Notes: generated from the sequence alone by a model not told the origin. A stretch of 64,000 bases of DNA from Saccharomonospora marina XMU15 (GCF_000244955.1 NZ_CM001439.1:2880628-2944627), one strand, 5' to 3'; positions 7,985-19,795 are shown, counted from the stretch's first letter. Numbers and translations: made by a program.

Positions 7985-8909
7985 GGACCTGTCGGTTCAT
8001 CGCCTGCGCATGCTCAGGGAACTGCACCGCCGGGGCACCGTCACGGCGGCCGCCGCCGCGTTGCACTACACCGCCTCCGCGGTCTCGCAACAGCTCGCGC
8101 AGTTGGAGCGCGATGTCGGCGCGAAACTGTTCGAGCGGCTGGGCCGCCGGGTACAGCTCACCGAACTGGGCCTGCTGCTCACCGCGCACGCCGAGGAGAT
8201 CCTCGGCGCCGTCGAGCGGGCGACGCTGGCGCTGGAGGAGGCACAGGAGAGCGTGTCGGTCCGGCTGACGGCGGGGGTGTGGGCGTCGGTGGCATCAGGC
8301 CTGTTGCCGACCGCGCTCAACTCGCTGGCGGCCGAACACCCCGGCATCGAGGTGCGCACGAGGGAACTGGCTCCCGAGGAGACCGCCGACGCGGTGCGCG
8401 ACGGCTCGCTGGACTTCTCCTTCGTGCTCGACTACACCGACGTTCCGACACCGTGGGACAACGGCCTGGAGCGCGCGGCCGTGGCCGTGGAACGGCTCTA
8501 CGCGGCCGTACCGGCCGCGACTGTGCCGACCAGCGCGGTGACCCTGCTGGAACTCGCCGACCAGCCGTGGATTCTGGCCAGCCCCCGCAGCCACTTCGGA
8601 AGGGCCGTGCGGGTCGCCTGCCAGCGCAGCGGTTTCGAGCCGACCATCAATCACGAGGTCGAGGAGCAGTCCACGGCGATGGCGATGGTCAGCGCGGGGC
8701 TGGGTATCACACTGGTGTCCGATCTGGGGCTGACACTGCGCCCGCCGGGGGTGGACATCGTGACGTTGACGACCCCGGTGATGCGCACGGTGTCGGTGGC
8801 CTACCGCCGTACCGCCGCGCGCCGACCCGCGCTGCAACTGGTTATCCACGCGGTGCGTGCGGCCGCGGCCGAACTGGGGCTCGGCGCGTCGGAAACGGTT
8901 CCCGGCTGA
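7983..8909 (+). CDS. LysR-family transcriptional regulator
   Basis: 308 residues with the standard LysR layout: winged helix-turn-helix at residues 1-60 (MDLSVHRLRMLRELHRRGTV, AAAALHYTASAVSQQLAQLERDVGAKLFER) and a two-lobe periplasmic-binding-like effector domain at about 90-295. LysR proteins are tetramers that usually act on the divergent gene, here the amino acid dehydrogenase, in response to a related small molecule; that pairing suggests amino acid catabolism control but is inference. TAGGGT lies 6 nt before the ATG, suggesting a leaderless transcript. Followed by a 90-nt gap to egtA. Confidence 0.9.
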   Translation: MDLSVHRLRMLRELHRRGTVTAAAAALHYTASAVSQQLAQLERDVGAKLFERLGRRVQLTELGLLLTAHAEEILGAVERATLALEEAQESVSVRLTAGVWASVASGLLPTALNSLAAEHPGIEVRTRELAPEETADAVRDGSLDFSFVLDYTDVPTPWDNGLERAAVAVERLYAAVPAATVPTSAVTLLELADQPWILASPRSHFGRAVRVACQRSGFEPTINHEVEEQSTAMAMVSAGLGITLVSDLGLTLRPPGVDIVTLTTPVMRTVSVAYRRTAARRPALQLVIHAVRAAAAELGLGASETVPG

Positions 8910-8998
8910 GATCCCTCGATCGGTCGCGACTGTCGTACCCCGCGTGTAGCGTCCGAAATAAGGGAGCGGGACTCCGTCGGATACCGGGGGTGGATGCG

Positions 8999-10300
8999 AT
9001 GACAGCGGTTCGTGACAGGCTTTCCTACCCGGACGGAGCAGCCGTGGACCGTGCCGCGGTCACCGAGGAGGACGCGGAGAACGTCGCCGCGCGGGTGGTG
9101 TCCAGCCGTGCGGAGGGCGAGGCGTACGTGGCTTCGGTGTGTTTCAAACACGGCCCACCCCGGTTGCTCGGCGTCGAGATCGAGTACACCGTCCATGACG
9201 CCCACGACCCGGCCCAACCGCTGCGACCCGATCGTCTCGCCGACGCGCTCGGCTCCCACACTCCTCGGACACTTCGGCCCGGTAGCGAGGCAGCGCCCCT
9301 GCCGGGCGGGTCCACACTCACTCTCGAACCCGGTTGCCAGGTGGAGATCTCCACGGCGCCGCAGGAATCGCTTCGCGCGCTCGCGACCGTCGCCAGTACC
9401 GATCTGTGCTACGTGACCGATCTGCTCGCGCTGTCCGGGCTGCGGCTGGGAACGCAGGGTATCGATCCCGTGCGCGGTCCGAAGCGGCTACTGCCGACCG
9501 AGCGGTACGCCGCGATGGAACGCCGGTTCGCCCCGATGGGGCCCGGCGGCCTCACGATGATGTGCAGCACCGCCGCGTTGCAGGTGTGCGTCGACATCGG
9601 AGAGCGGTCACAGGCGGCGGCGAGGTGGGCCGCCGCGCACGCGCTGGGGCCGGTGCTGCTGTCGCTGTTCGCCAACTCGCGAAGGCATGCAGGCCGTGAC
9701 ACCGGGATGGCTTCCGCGCGCTGGCAGGCCGTCATGGACACCGAGAACGCACGTACCTACGCGCAGGGGCCGGTGGCCGATCCCGCGCAGGCGTGGGCGC
9801 GACGGGTGCTCGACACGCCGCTGATGGTTCTGCCCAGAAAGGACGGACCGTGGGACGCCCCCGCCGGCCTCACCTTCGCCGACTGGATCGAGTCGAGGGG
9901 TCCCGCGGCCGTGCTGGCTCCGCCCACCTTCGCCGACCTCGACTACCACCTCACCACGCTGTTCACCCCGGTGCGCCCGCACGGATACCTCGAGATCCGC
10001 TACCTCGACGCGCAACCGCCCGGCACCTGGCTGCATCCGGTCGCGCTGCTTTCCGCGCTGCTGGAAAACGATTCCACTGTGGACAAGGTGCTGGAGATCT
10101 GTGAACCCGTCGCGGACAAGTGGTCCGACGCCGCCCGGCACGGGCTGGCCGATCGCGCCATCTCGACCGCCGCGTTCGCGGTGGCCGACATCGGTTGCTC
10201 CGCACTGTCCACAGCAGACCTTCCTGCCGACACCATCGCCGCCATCGCCAACGACGTCGCACGCCGACTACGGCGCCGAGGAGGGAACCGACCGACATGA
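8999..10300 (+). CDS. egtA: Glutamate-cysteine ligase EgtA
   Basis: 433 residues. Catalyses ATP-dependent formation of gamma-glutamylcysteine, the sulfur donor used by EgtB in ergothioneine synthesis. GCS2-type glutamate-cysteine ligase features: GVEIEYTVHD near residue 58 (metal-binding acidic residues), PGCQVEISTAPQESLRAL, and the C-terminal RPHGYLEIRYLDAQPPGTW. The ATG at 8999 follows a G-rich ribosome-binding stretch. Its TGA overlaps the egtB start as ATGA (10297-10300), so the two are translationally coupled. First gene of an egtABCD operon; no egtE is seen downstream. Confidence 0.92.
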   Translation: MTAVRDRLSYPDGAAVDRAAVTEEDAENVAARVVSSRAEGEAYVASVCFKHGPPRLLGVEIEYTVHDAHDPAQPLRPDRLADALGSHTPRTLRPGSEAAPLPGGSTLTLEPGCQVEISTAPQESLRALATVASTDLCYVTDLLALSGLRLGTQGIDPVRGPKRLLPTERYAAMERRFAPMGPGGLTMMCSTAALQVCVDIGERSQAAARWAAAHALGPVLLSLFANSRRHAGRDTGMASARWQAVMDTENARTYAQGPVADPAQAWARRVLDTPLMVLPRKDGPWDAPAGLTFADWIESRGPAAVLAPPTFADLDYHLTTLFTPVRPHGYLEIRYLDAQPPGTWLHPVALLSALLENDSTVDKVLEICEPVADKWSDAARHGLADRAISTAAFAVADIGCSALSTADLPADTIAAIANDVARRLRRRGGNRPT

Positions 10301-11652
10301 CCACGGCACACACCGAGTCACCCAACCCGCTGCTGCGGCTGAGCCCGCAGGACCTGCGTTCGCACACCGCCAGGACCCTCGACGCCGCAAGGCGGCGCAG
10401 CCGGGCGCTGACCGACGCCGTCGACGACGAGGACCTGGTGCGCCAGCACTCCAAACTGATGTCGCCACTGGTGTGGGACCTGGCGCACATCGGAAGCCAG
10501 GAGGAGATCTGGCTGGTGCGTGACGTCGGCGGCCGCGAGCCGTTGCGGCCCGACATCGACGACCTCTACGACGCTTTCCAACATCCCAGGGCGCAGCGCC
10601 CGCAGCTGCCGCTGCTGGGGCCCGCACAGGCCCGTGCCTACGTCAGCGAGGTCCGGCAGAAGGCCTTCGACGTGCTGGAACAGGCCCCACTCGAGGGCCG
10701 CAGGCTCACCGAGGCCGCCTTCGCGTTCGGGATGATCGCCCAGCACGAGCAGCAACACGACGAGACGATGCTCGCCACCCACCAGTTGCGCGACGGGGAT
10801 CCGGTGCTGCATGCGCCGCAGCCACCGCCACGCACGGTCGGTGACCTGCCTGGCGAGGTGGTGGTGCCCGCCGGGGCGTTCCTGATGGGAACGTCGGTGG
10901 AGCCGTGGGCACTGGACAACGAGCGGCCCGCCCACGAGGTGTGGGTCGACGCGTTCGCCATCGACACCTTCCCTGTCACCAACGGCCAGTTCGCCCGGTT
11001 CATCGAGTCGGGTGGCTACCAGGAACCGCGGTGGTGGAGCGAGCAAGGCTGGGCCTACCGCCGCGAGCACGGGATCACCGCCCCCAGGTTCTGGCGCGCA
11101 CAGGCCGACGGCTGGTGGCGCACCCGGTTCGGCGTGTACGAGCGGGTGCCCGCCGACGAACCGGTGGTGCACGTGTCGTTCCACGAGGCGAGGGCCTACG
11201 CGGCGTGGGCGGGCAAGCGGCTGCCCACCGAGGCGGAATGGGAGAAGGCGGCCCGCTACGACCCGGCGACGTCGCGCTCGTTGCGTTACCCGTGGGGCGA
11301 CGCCGAGCCCGACGCCGGCCACGCCAACCTCGGCCAGCGGCACCTGCGTCCCGCCGTGGTGGGCGCCTACCCACGCGGCGCCTCCCCGCTGGGGGTGCAC
11401 CAGCTCATCGGCGACGTCTGGGAGTGGACGAGCAGCGACTTCCTGCCCTACCCCGGCTTCGTGGCGTTCCCCTACCGCGAGTACTCCGAGGTGTTCTTCG
11501 GCCCGGAGTACAAGGTGCTGCGCGGTGGTTCGTTCGGCACCGACCCGGTCGCGATCCGGGGGACGTTCCGGAACTGGGACTTCCCCATCCGCAGGCAGAT
11601 CTTCGCCGGATTCCGCTGCGCGAGGGACCTGCGTTCCGACGAGAGGCCCTGA
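10297..11652 (+). CDS. egtB: Hercynylcysteine sulfoxide synthase EgtB
   Basis: 451 residues. Non-haem iron sulfoxide synthase that joins hercynine (from EgtD) and gamma-glutamylcysteine (from EgtA) using O2. N-terminal DinB-like helical domain supplies the iron ligands: VWDLAHIGSQEEIWL and the HxxxH motif in QHEQQHDETML. The C-terminal half is a formylglycine-generating-enzyme-like domain (MGTSVEPWALDNERPAHEVWVDAF, RLPTEAEWEKAARYD, LRGGSFGTDPVAIR, FRNWDFPIRRQIFAGFRCA). Length and order match mycobacterial EgtB. Coupled to egtA by ATGA and separated from egtC by one base. Confidence 0.95.
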   Translation: MTTAHTESPNPLLRLSPQDLRSHTARTLDAARRRSRALTDAVDDEDLVRQHSKLMSPLVWDLAHIGSQEEIWLVRDVGGREPLRPDIDDLYDAFQHPRAQRPQLPLLGPAQARAYVSEVRQKAFDVLEQAPLEGRRLTEAAFAFGMIAQHEQQHDETMLATHQLRDGDPVLHAPQPPPRTVGDLPGEVVVPAGAFLMGTSVEPWALDNERPAHEVWVDAFAIDTFPVTNGQFARFIESGGYQEPRWWSEQGWAYRREHGITAPRFWRAQADGWWRTRFGVYERVPADEPVVHVSFHEARAYAAWAGKRLPTEAEWEKAARYDPATSRSLRYPWGDAEPDAGHANLGQRHLRPAVVGAYPRGASPLGVHQLIGDVWEWTSSDFLPYPGFVAFPYREYSEVFFGPEYKVLRGGSFGTDPVAIRGTFRNWDFPIRRQIFAGFRCARDLRSDERP

Positions 11653-11653
11653 C

Positions 11654-12421
11654 GTGTGCCGACACCTGGCCTACCTCGGGGTGCCGTCGTCGCCTGCGTG
11701 GCCGATGTTCGACGCGCCGCACTCGCTGCTGGTGCAGTCCTACGCGCCCAAGGACATGCGCGCGGGCGGCACCGTCAACGCCGACGGGTTCGGGCTCGGC
11801 TGGTTCGCCGATGACGGCGGTGCCACCTATTACCGAAGGCCGCTGCCGTTGTGGGCCGACGAGGCGCTGCCCAGGCTGGCGAGCACAGTGCGTTCGCCGT
11901 CGTTCCTGGCCGCCGCGCGCTCGTCGACGCCGGGGATGCCCGTCTGTGAGGGGGCGTGCGCGCCGTTCTCGGGCGAGGCGGGGCTGTTCAGCCACAACGG
12001 CGTCGTACGTGGCTGGCCGGAGTCGGTGGCCGGGCTGGCGGAGAAGCTGCCGGTGGCCGACCTGCTGCGGCTGCAGGCCCCTACCGACTCCGCGCTGCTG
12101 TGGGCGCTGCTTCGCGACCGGCTGCGTGGCGGCACCGACCCGGTCGCGGCGGTGACGGAACTCGTCCTCGAGGTGGAGCATGCCGCGCCGGGCTCGCGGC
12201 TGAACCTGCTGTTCACCGACGCGGACCTGCTGGTCGCCACCGCGTGGACACACGCGTTGTCGGTACTGGTCCGGCCCGACGGTGTGTTGATCGCATCGGA
12301 ACCGGTGGACGACGACCCCGCATGGCAGCCCGTGCCCGACCGGCACGTGGTTGTCGCACGGCGTGGCACGCCCGGTGAGGTGGAGTCACGTCCCATCGAG
12401 ACAGAACGGAGAAATGCGTGA
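11654..12421 (+). CDS. egtC: Ergothioneine amidohydrolase EgtC
   Basis: 255 residues, class-II glutamine amidotransferase fold (Ntn hydrolase). Removes the gamma-glutamyl group from hercynyl-gamma-glutamylcysteine sulfoxide. The GTG at 11654 is fixed by the chemistry: the second codon is Cys (Met-Cys-Arg-His-Leu-Ala-Tyr-Leu-Gly), and that Cys must become the N-terminal nucleophile after Met removal. Further signatures: NADGFGLGWFADDG and GLFSHNGVVRGWPESV. Its TGA overlaps the egtD GTG (GTGA). Confidence 0.93.
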   Translation: MCRHLAYLGVPSSPAWPMFDAPHSLLVQSYAPKDMRAGGTVNADGFGLGWFADDGGATYYRRPLPLWADEALPRLASTVRSPSFLAAARSSTPGMPVCEGACAPFSGEAGLFSHNGVVRGWPESVAGLAEKLPVADLLRLQAPTDSALLWALLRDRLRGGTDPVAAVTELVLEVEHAAPGSRLNLLFTDADLLVATAWTHALSVLVRPDGVLIASEPVDDDPAWQPVPDRHVVVARRGTPGEVESRPIETERRNA

Positions 12422-13404
12422 GCCAGCGGCAACTCGACGTGCGCGGCAGCACCGAGGACGTCACCGAGGCCCTGCGCGAGGACGTGCGGGAAGGGCTCTC
12501 CGCGAGGCAGAAATGGCTGCCGTCCAAATGGTTCTACGACGCCAGAGGCAGCGAGTTGTTCGAACGCATCACCGAGTTGCCCGAGTACTACCCGACGCGC
12601 TCGGAGCGGGAGGTGCTCGGGCGCGAGGCGGCCGCCGTCGCCTCCGTCACTTCGGCGCGGACGCTGGTGGAGCTGGGCTCGGGCTCGAGTGAGAAGACCA
12701 GGTTGCTGCTCGACGGGCTGCGCGAGCACGGCACCCTGACCGAGTTCGTCCCGCTGGACGTGTCGGCTTCGGCGCTGTCGGAAGCCGCCGACGCCATCGC
12801 AGCGGACTATCCCGGTCTCGTGGTGCACGGCGTCGTCGGCGACTTCACCGAGCACCTGGGGCTGCTGCCGGGTGAGCGACCCCGGCTGGTGGCCTTCCTC
12901 GGCGGCACGATCGGCAACCTGACTCCGGCCGACCGCGCCAAGTTCCTGCGCTCGGTGCGCGACGTACTGTCCGAAGGGGAGTGGCTGCTGCTCGGCACGG
13001 ATCTGGTCAAGGACGCCGAAACGCTCGTCCGCGCCTACGACGACGCGGCAGGGGTCACCGCCGAGTTCAACCGCAACGTGTTACGCGTGCTCAACGCCAG
13101 ACTCGGAGCCGACTTCGATCCGACCGCGTTCGAGCACGTCAGCTACTGGGACGAGGACAACGAGTGGATCGAGATGCGGTTGCGGGCGCGTGCCGAGACG
13201 CGGGTGCGGATTCCGGGTGCGGACCTGGAGGTCACCTTCGCCGAGGGCGAGCACGTGCGCACCGAGATCTCGGCGAAGTTCCGGCGGGAAGGCGTGCGTG
13301 CCGAACTGGCGGAGGCGGGGTTCGAACTGGCGCGCTGGTGGACCGACGAGCGCGGCCGGTTCGGTGTTTCGCTGGCTCGTGCCGGGGCAGGCGGCGCCTC
13401 GTGA
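12418..13404 (+). CDS. egtD: L-histidine N-alpha-methyltransferase EgtD
   Basis: 328 residues. SAM-dependent enzyme that trimethylates histidine to hercynine, the first step of ergothioneine synthesis. Family signatures: RQKWLPSKWFYDARGSELFERITELPEYYPTRSE near the N-terminus, the SAM-binding LVELGSGSSEKTRLLLDGL at about residue 82, FLGGTIGNLTPADRAKFL, and the C-terminal EISAKFRREGVRAELAEAGFELARWWTDERGRF. GTG start overlaps the egtC stop by 4 nt. The PLP lyase EgtE, which completes the pathway in mycobacteria, is not in the operon. Confidence 0.95.
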   Translation: MSQRQLDVRGSTEDVTEALREDVREGLSARQKWLPSKWFYDARGSELFERITELPEYYPTRSEREVLGREAAAVASVTSARTLVELGSGSSEKTRLLLDGLREHGTLTEFVPLDVSASALSEAADAIAADYPGLVVHGVVGDFTEHLGLLPGERPRLVAFLGGTIGNLTPADRAKFLRSVRDVLSEGEWLLLGTDLVKDAETLVRAYDDAAGVTAEFNRNVLRVLNARLGADFDPTAFEHVSYWDEDNEWIEMRLRARAETRVRIPGADLEVTFAEGEHVRTEISAKFRREGVRAELAEAGFELARWWTDERGRFGVSLARAGAGGAS

Positions 13405-13416
13405 TCGAATAGCGGC

Positions 13417-13893
13417 ATGCGTAACCCGTTACCGATGCTCGCCCGCGCGCTGGGCACCCGGCCGTGGCTGATGCGACTAGCGGGCGGCATCGTTTGGGCT
13501 GACTCCCGGTTGTATCGGCTGTCGAAAGGCAGGATCAGCCTGGTCGCGATCGCGGGCCTGCCGTCGCTGCGGCTGACCACCGTTGGCCGCAGGAGCGGGC
13601 TGCCACGCAGCCGGAACCTGCTCTACTACCCGCACGGAGACGAGTACGTGGTCACCGGCTCCAACTGGGGTCGCCGCAGGGCCCCGGACTGGGCGTTCAA
13701 CCTGCGTGCTCATCCCGAGGCGACGGTGTCGGTGCGTGGCGGGCAGGCGCGGGTGTGGGCGCGTGAGCTGAAAGGCGAGGAGTACGAACAGATGTGGCGG
13801 CGGCTGGTGCGGTTCTGGCCCGGCTACGCCATGGAGGCGCTGCAGGCGGGCCGGGAACTACCCGTGTTCGTGCTCGCCCCGCGCGAGCACTGA
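13417..13893 (+). CDS. Nitroreductase/deazaflavin-dependent oxidoreductase family protein (DDN/F420-type)
   Basis: 158 residues, the split beta-barrel of F420H2-dependent reductases (PF04075 type). Signatures: ISLVAIAGLPSLRLTTVGRRSGLPRSRNLLYYPHGDEYVVTGSNWGRRRAPDWAFNLRAHPEATVSV, in which TTVGRRSG and GSNWGR contact the deazaflavin in known members. Substrate unknown; relatives reduce quinones or nitroimidazoles. Begins 12 nt after egtD, so it may be co-transcribed with the ergothioneine genes. Confidence 0.85.
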   Translation: MRNPLPMLARALGTRPWLMRLAGGIVWADSRLYRLSKGRISLVAIAGLPSLRLTTVGRRSGLPRSRNLLYYPHGDEYVVTGSNWGRRRAPDWAFNLRAHPEATVSVRGGQARVWARELKGEEYEQMWRRLVRFWPGYAMEALQAGRELPVFVLAPREH

Positions 13894-13919
13894 GGTCGCG
13901 CGCCGCAGCCCCGGGTCGG

Positions 13920-14633
13920 TCACCCCAGCAGGCTGCGCACGATCAGGGCCACCGCGCTTCCCGCGGCCACGACCAGCACGGCTGCGCGAATCCGGCCGCC
14001 GTCGAGGATGCCGCGTGCGGGCCCGGACAGCAGGAACCCGCCGAGCAGGAACGGCAACAGCCACAGCACCAGCCGTAGCTGTTCCGGCCTGAGTTGGCCG
14101 CCGATGCCGAGCCCGGCGATGGAGATCGCCGAGCCGATCACGAAACTGGCCGCCATCGTGGAGCGGATGCGCGGTCCGGGCGCGTGCTGGTACAGCAACG
14201 CCAGCGGGGGGCCGCCGATGGACGCGGCCGTGCCGAAGGTGCCGCTGGCGATGCCCGCGACGAGCAGCGAGCGCGGCGTGGGGCGCGGCCGCCACGACAG
14301 GACGGAAAGCACCACGCACACCAGCACCGACAACCCGACGATCGCGGCGAAGGGACGTTGCGCGACGGTGGCCACGGCCACCACACCCAGCACGGTGCCG
14401 GGAACGCGGCCCAGCATCGCCCACCACACGCCACGCCAGTCGGTGTCGGTGTGCTCGCGCAGTACCGCGAGCACGGCGTGCGCGCTGGCGACCAGCAGCA
14501 GCGGCACCGGCACGAAAGCCGGCTCCAGCAACGCCAGCAGCGGCGCCGCGATGAGGTTCATACCGAACCCCACCGTGCCCTGCACCAGCGCGCCGAGGAA
14601 CACCACGACGCCCGCGAGCACCACCACCGACAT
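13920..14633 (-). CDS. TauE/SafE-family membrane permease
   Basis: 237 residues with about eight hydrophobic segments, starting VVVLAGVVVFLGALVQGTVGFGMNLIAAPLLALLEP, where the G-rich VQGTVGFG is the TauE/SafE signature, repeated in the second half as SGTFGTAASIGGPPLALLY. Family members export sulfite, sulfoacetate or related anions, but most are uncharacterised. ATG at 14633 is the start closest to the first membrane segment. Convergent with the gene at 13417; stands alone downstream of acnA on the same strand, separated by a terminator. Confidence 0.85.
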   Translation of the reverse strand: MSVVVLAGVVVFLGALVQGTVGFGMNLIAAPLLALLEPAFVPVPLLLVASAHAVLAVLREHTDTDWRGVWWAMLGRVPGTVLGVVAVATVAQRPFAAIVGLSVLVCVVLSVLSWRPRPTPRSLLVAGIASGTFGTAASIGGPPLALLYQHAPGPRIRSTMAASFVIGSAISIAGLGIGGQLRPEQLRLVLWLLPFLLGGFLLSGPARGILDGGRIRAAVLVVAAGSAVALIVRSLLG

Positions 14634-14653
14634 GTGTTTCCCCGCTGATCGCA

Positions 14654-14690
14654 CGCGACCCCGGCACCGGACCTCGGCACCGGGGTCGCG
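14654..14690 (-). terminator. Hairpin terminator after acnA
   Basis: 11-bp perfect stem (14654-14664 with 14680-14690) located just beyond the acnA stop at 14700 and before the start of the permease gene; it separates the two minus-strand units. Confidence 0.6.
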
Positions 14691-14699
14691 GGTTGCGTG

Positions 14700-17507
<2,808 letters not shown>

Positions 17508-17608
17508 GTCTCACTCCATGGCGGCGGTTGTCCGGGGTCAGCAGGTCGAGTCTCGCGCACCCCCGTAGTGCCCGCAGGAGGTGGCTCAGCGGCGCCCTGC
17601 TACCCCAA

Positions 17609-17637
17609 ACAGTACGCTTGTCCTTTTTTGGGTTCAA
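17609..17637 (-). promoter_or_regulatory. acnA promoter
   Basis: Minus-strand -35 TTGAAC (17637-17632), 17-nt spacer, -10 TACTGT (17614-17609); predicted start near 17602, giving a leader of about 95 nt before the GTG at 17507. Spacing and hexamers are close to the housekeeping sigma consensus. Confidence 0.65.
17610..17625 (-). promoter_or_regulatory. AcnR operator in the acnA promoter
   Basis: Minus-strand AAGGACAAGCGTACTG agrees with the corynebacterial AcnR motif CAGNACNNNCGTACTG at every fixed position but the first. It covers the spacer and most of the -10 element, so binding would block RNA polymerase. The cognate repressor gene is the acnR at 5976-6563. Confidence 0.75.
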
Positions 17638-17651
17638 GCCGGGGTAGGCCA

Positions 17652-17693
17652 AGGGCCCGGTGTCCCGCCGAAGCAGGCGCGACACCGGGCCCT
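17652..17693 (-). terminator. Hairpin terminator between the 17714 gene and the acnA promoter
   Basis: Perfect 13-bp stem (17652-17664 with 17681-17693), directly downstream of the stop codon at 17714 on the minus strand; it insulates acnA from the upstream operon. Confidence 0.7.
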
Positions 17694-17713
17694 CACGACC
17701 GCCTGGGAGCGGG

Positions 17714-19123
17714 TCAGTTACCGGCTTCGATCATCGCCTTGAGGTCCTGCGGCTGCATGCTCCGCAGGAAGGACATGCCCAGTTCGTGGAAGGTGCGCAA
17801 CGGGCTGACGTAGTGCTTGCCGTCGACCTCGGTGGTCACCACGCCGAGACCCTGCTCGAACAGGCCGCCCACGAGGTTGGTCAGCGCCTCCTCCAGCGCG
17901 GGTGGCATCGGTTCGTCGGCTTCGGTGGCGATCATCGCGCCGACCTGCTCCCCGCAGAACTCCTCGCTGAATCCCGGGCTCTGCAACTGGTAGCAGTCGC
18001 CGTTCTTGGTGATCGAGGCCGTGCCCTCGCCCGGCACCCGCAGTTCGACGGAGGTGATCGTGGCGCGGGTACCACCGTCGACGTCACGGGTCTCGGTCCG
18101 CAGGTCGGTGACCTCGACCCCGGTGGGTTCCGCTTCGTCGGCCGCCGCGGAGACCAGCACGGGGCCCACGTCGTGCAGCACGGCCATCTCGTCGGGCGGC
18201 AGCAGTTCGATCACCCGGGTGAGGTCGGCGTCCAGCGCGGCCTGCACGAGTTGCTGGACCGCGGCGTTGGCGGAGTCGGCGCCGCGGTGCGGGATCGACT
18301 CCTGCGGCCACGACTCGCCCTCGGCCAGCAGCCCCAGGTCCGCCACCGTGTAGAGCAGGCTCGGGTACCAACCGCCGTCGTGCTGCACCGTGGCGATCCG
18401 CAGCGGCTGACCCTCCTCGCGCACGAGTTGCGCGATGTCGAGGGTGTGATGCTCCGCCTCACGTGACAGGCCACTGCCGGACTGGGCCGCGATCGCGTCC
18501 AGGAACTCCTGGGCGATGGGCATCCGGCTCGGGTCGATGTCAACGGTGATCCTGCCGCCGGTCAGCTTGGCGATGGCGAGGTGGTCGTTGATCCGCTCCG
18601 GCTCGGCGAAGCGCAGGTTCTCGGTCTTGATCTCGATGCCCTGGAAGTTCTCCAGGTCGAGATCCTCGGCAAGCACGCCGAGTCGCTGGTACTCCTGAGC
18701 GGACTGCCTCGTGGCGTCCACCAGCAGCGAAGCCTCGGCCGGAGCCAACGTGCCCAGCAGCCCGACGATGTCGCCGTTGCCGAGCGCGTTGGCGAGGTTG
18801 GTCGCGGCCTCGTTCGGGCTCGCGGCACCGGCGGCCACCGAATCGCCCCTGCTGAGCGCGAACCACGTCGCGCCACCACCCACGGCGAGTACCAGCAGCA
18901 CGACCAGCGTGATGACGAGGCCGCGCCTGCTCTTGCCCTGTCCCGGCGGCGCGGGGTAGCCGGCCGGCTGGGTGTACTGCTCGGTGGGGCCGTACTGGCC
19001 GTGGTAGGGCTGCTGCGGCGCGGTGGGCGGGTACTGCTGATAGCCGCCCGGCTGTTGCTGCTGCGGGTAGGGCTGCTGCGGATACTGTTGCGGCCACTGC
19101 TCCCCTTGGCCTGGACTGGTCAC
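17714..19123 (-). CDS. Membrane-anchored protein with Pro/Gln/Tyr-rich N-terminus and large extracellular domain
   Basis: 469 residues. Residues 1-65 are a low-complexity Q/P/Y/G tail (PQQYPQQPYPQQQQPGGYQQ), then a positively charged stop (GKSRRG) and one membrane helix (LVITLVVLLVLAVGGGATWFAL). The extracellular part, about 370 residues, has two similar sections (DIVGLLGTLAPAEASLLVDAT and DLTRVIELLPPDEMAVLHDV), suggesting a duplicated domain, and two Cys (CYQLQSPGF, EEFCGEQ) likely disulfide-bonded. No known enzyme motif; function unknown. GTG at 19123 is favoured because AGG lies 9 nt upstream. It starts 2 nt after the stop of the upstream membrane protein, so they form an operon. Confidence 0.8.
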   Translation of the reverse strand: MTSPGQGEQWPQQYPQQPYPQQQQPGGYQQYPPTAPQQPYHGQYGPTEQYTQPAGYPAPPGQGKSRRGLVITLVVLLVLAVGGGATWFALSRGDSVAAGAASPNEAATNLANALGNGDIVGLLGTLAPAEASLLVDATRQSAQEYQRLGVLAEDLDLENFQGIEIKTENLRFAEPERINDHLAIAKLTGGRITVDIDPSRMPIAQEFLDAIAAQSGSGLSREAEHHTLDIAQLVREEGQPLRIATVQHDGGWYPSLLYTVADLGLLAEGESWPQESIPHRGADSANAAVQQLVQAALDADLTRVIELLPPDEMAVLHDVGPVLVSAAADEAEPTGVEVTDLRTETRDVDGGTRATITSVELRVPGEGTASITKNGDCYQLQSPGFSEEFCGEQVGAMIATEADEPMPPALEEALTNLVGGLFEQGLGVVTTEVDGKHYVSPLRTFHELGMSFLRSMQPQDLKAMIEAGN

Positions 19124-19125
19124 GC

Positions 19126-19611
19126 TCACACACCTGCTCTTCCGGTTTCCGCGCCGCGCCGGTCGCGCCTGCCCCAGTAGGAGACGAGCACCCCCAAGGC
19201 GCCGAGCGTCGCGGTCGTCATCCCTGTAGTGGTCGTGGCCGGGCCGGTCGTCGTTACCGAGACCTGCCCCGCCGCATCGGCGGCTTGGACGATGGTCAGC
19301 ACCGAAACGGTTCCCACGAGTGCGGCCAGCGGCAGCGTGGTGAGCGCCGCCACGCGGAGGAATCCGAGCGCGAACAGCCCCACGCACACCGCGGACAGCA
19401 GCGGCACGCCGACCCAGCCACGCAGCAGCAGGCCCACCAGCGGGTTGTTCACCAGCGCGAGGGAATCGGCGAGGGCAGCCGCCTGATAGCTGTCGCGTTC
19501 GATCCCGCCGGAGGAGAACCACGGCAGGAAGGTGCCGACGGAGGCGACGGCCAGTCCCGCCACGCACGTGCCCGCGAAGACGCGGACCGGCATCGAAAGC
19601 CGCCTCGCCAT
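19126..19611 (-). CDS. Small four-helix membrane protein, unknown function
   Basis: 161 residues with about four membrane segments (VFAGTCVAGLAVASVGTFLPWF; a long LVGLLLRGWVGVPLLSAVCVGLFALGF; LTTLPLAALVGTVSVLTIV; TLGALGVLVSYWG). The GTFLPWFSSGG turn is typical of actinobacterial membrane proteins of unknown role. First gene of a two-gene operon with the 17714 protein. Start uncertain: ATG 19611 chosen, ATG 19593 or 19650 possible. Divergent from the cell-wall hydrolase gene at 19796. Confidence 0.7.
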   Translation of the reverse strand: MARRLSMPVRVFAGTCVAGLAVASVGTFLPWFSSGGIERDSYQAAALADSLALVNNPLVGLLLRGWVGVPLLSAVCVGLFALGFLRVAALTTLPLAALVGTVSVLTIVQAADAAGQVSVTTTGPATTTTGMTTATLGALGVLVSYWGRRDRRGAETGRAGV

Positions 19612-19795
19612 ACCGCGCCCCCCGCTCGCCGCCGTGCCCGCACAGATCATCCCGCAGTAGGCGGATCGGGGGAGCGGCGGTCCCCCTTGTCAGCGAATTG
19701 TTGCGTACGAGACGGCCGTTCCTGCTGGTGCGATTGGTGTCGATGTGGTCCGAATGGCACAGTCGGTGCTGGTCCGGATGCAGGAGGTGAATGCT

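Noticed and set aside
7964-8998. Open frame running upstream of egtA through the LysR gene
   Set aside because: The upstream part is the shadow of LysR in another frame; EgtA homology begins at 8999.
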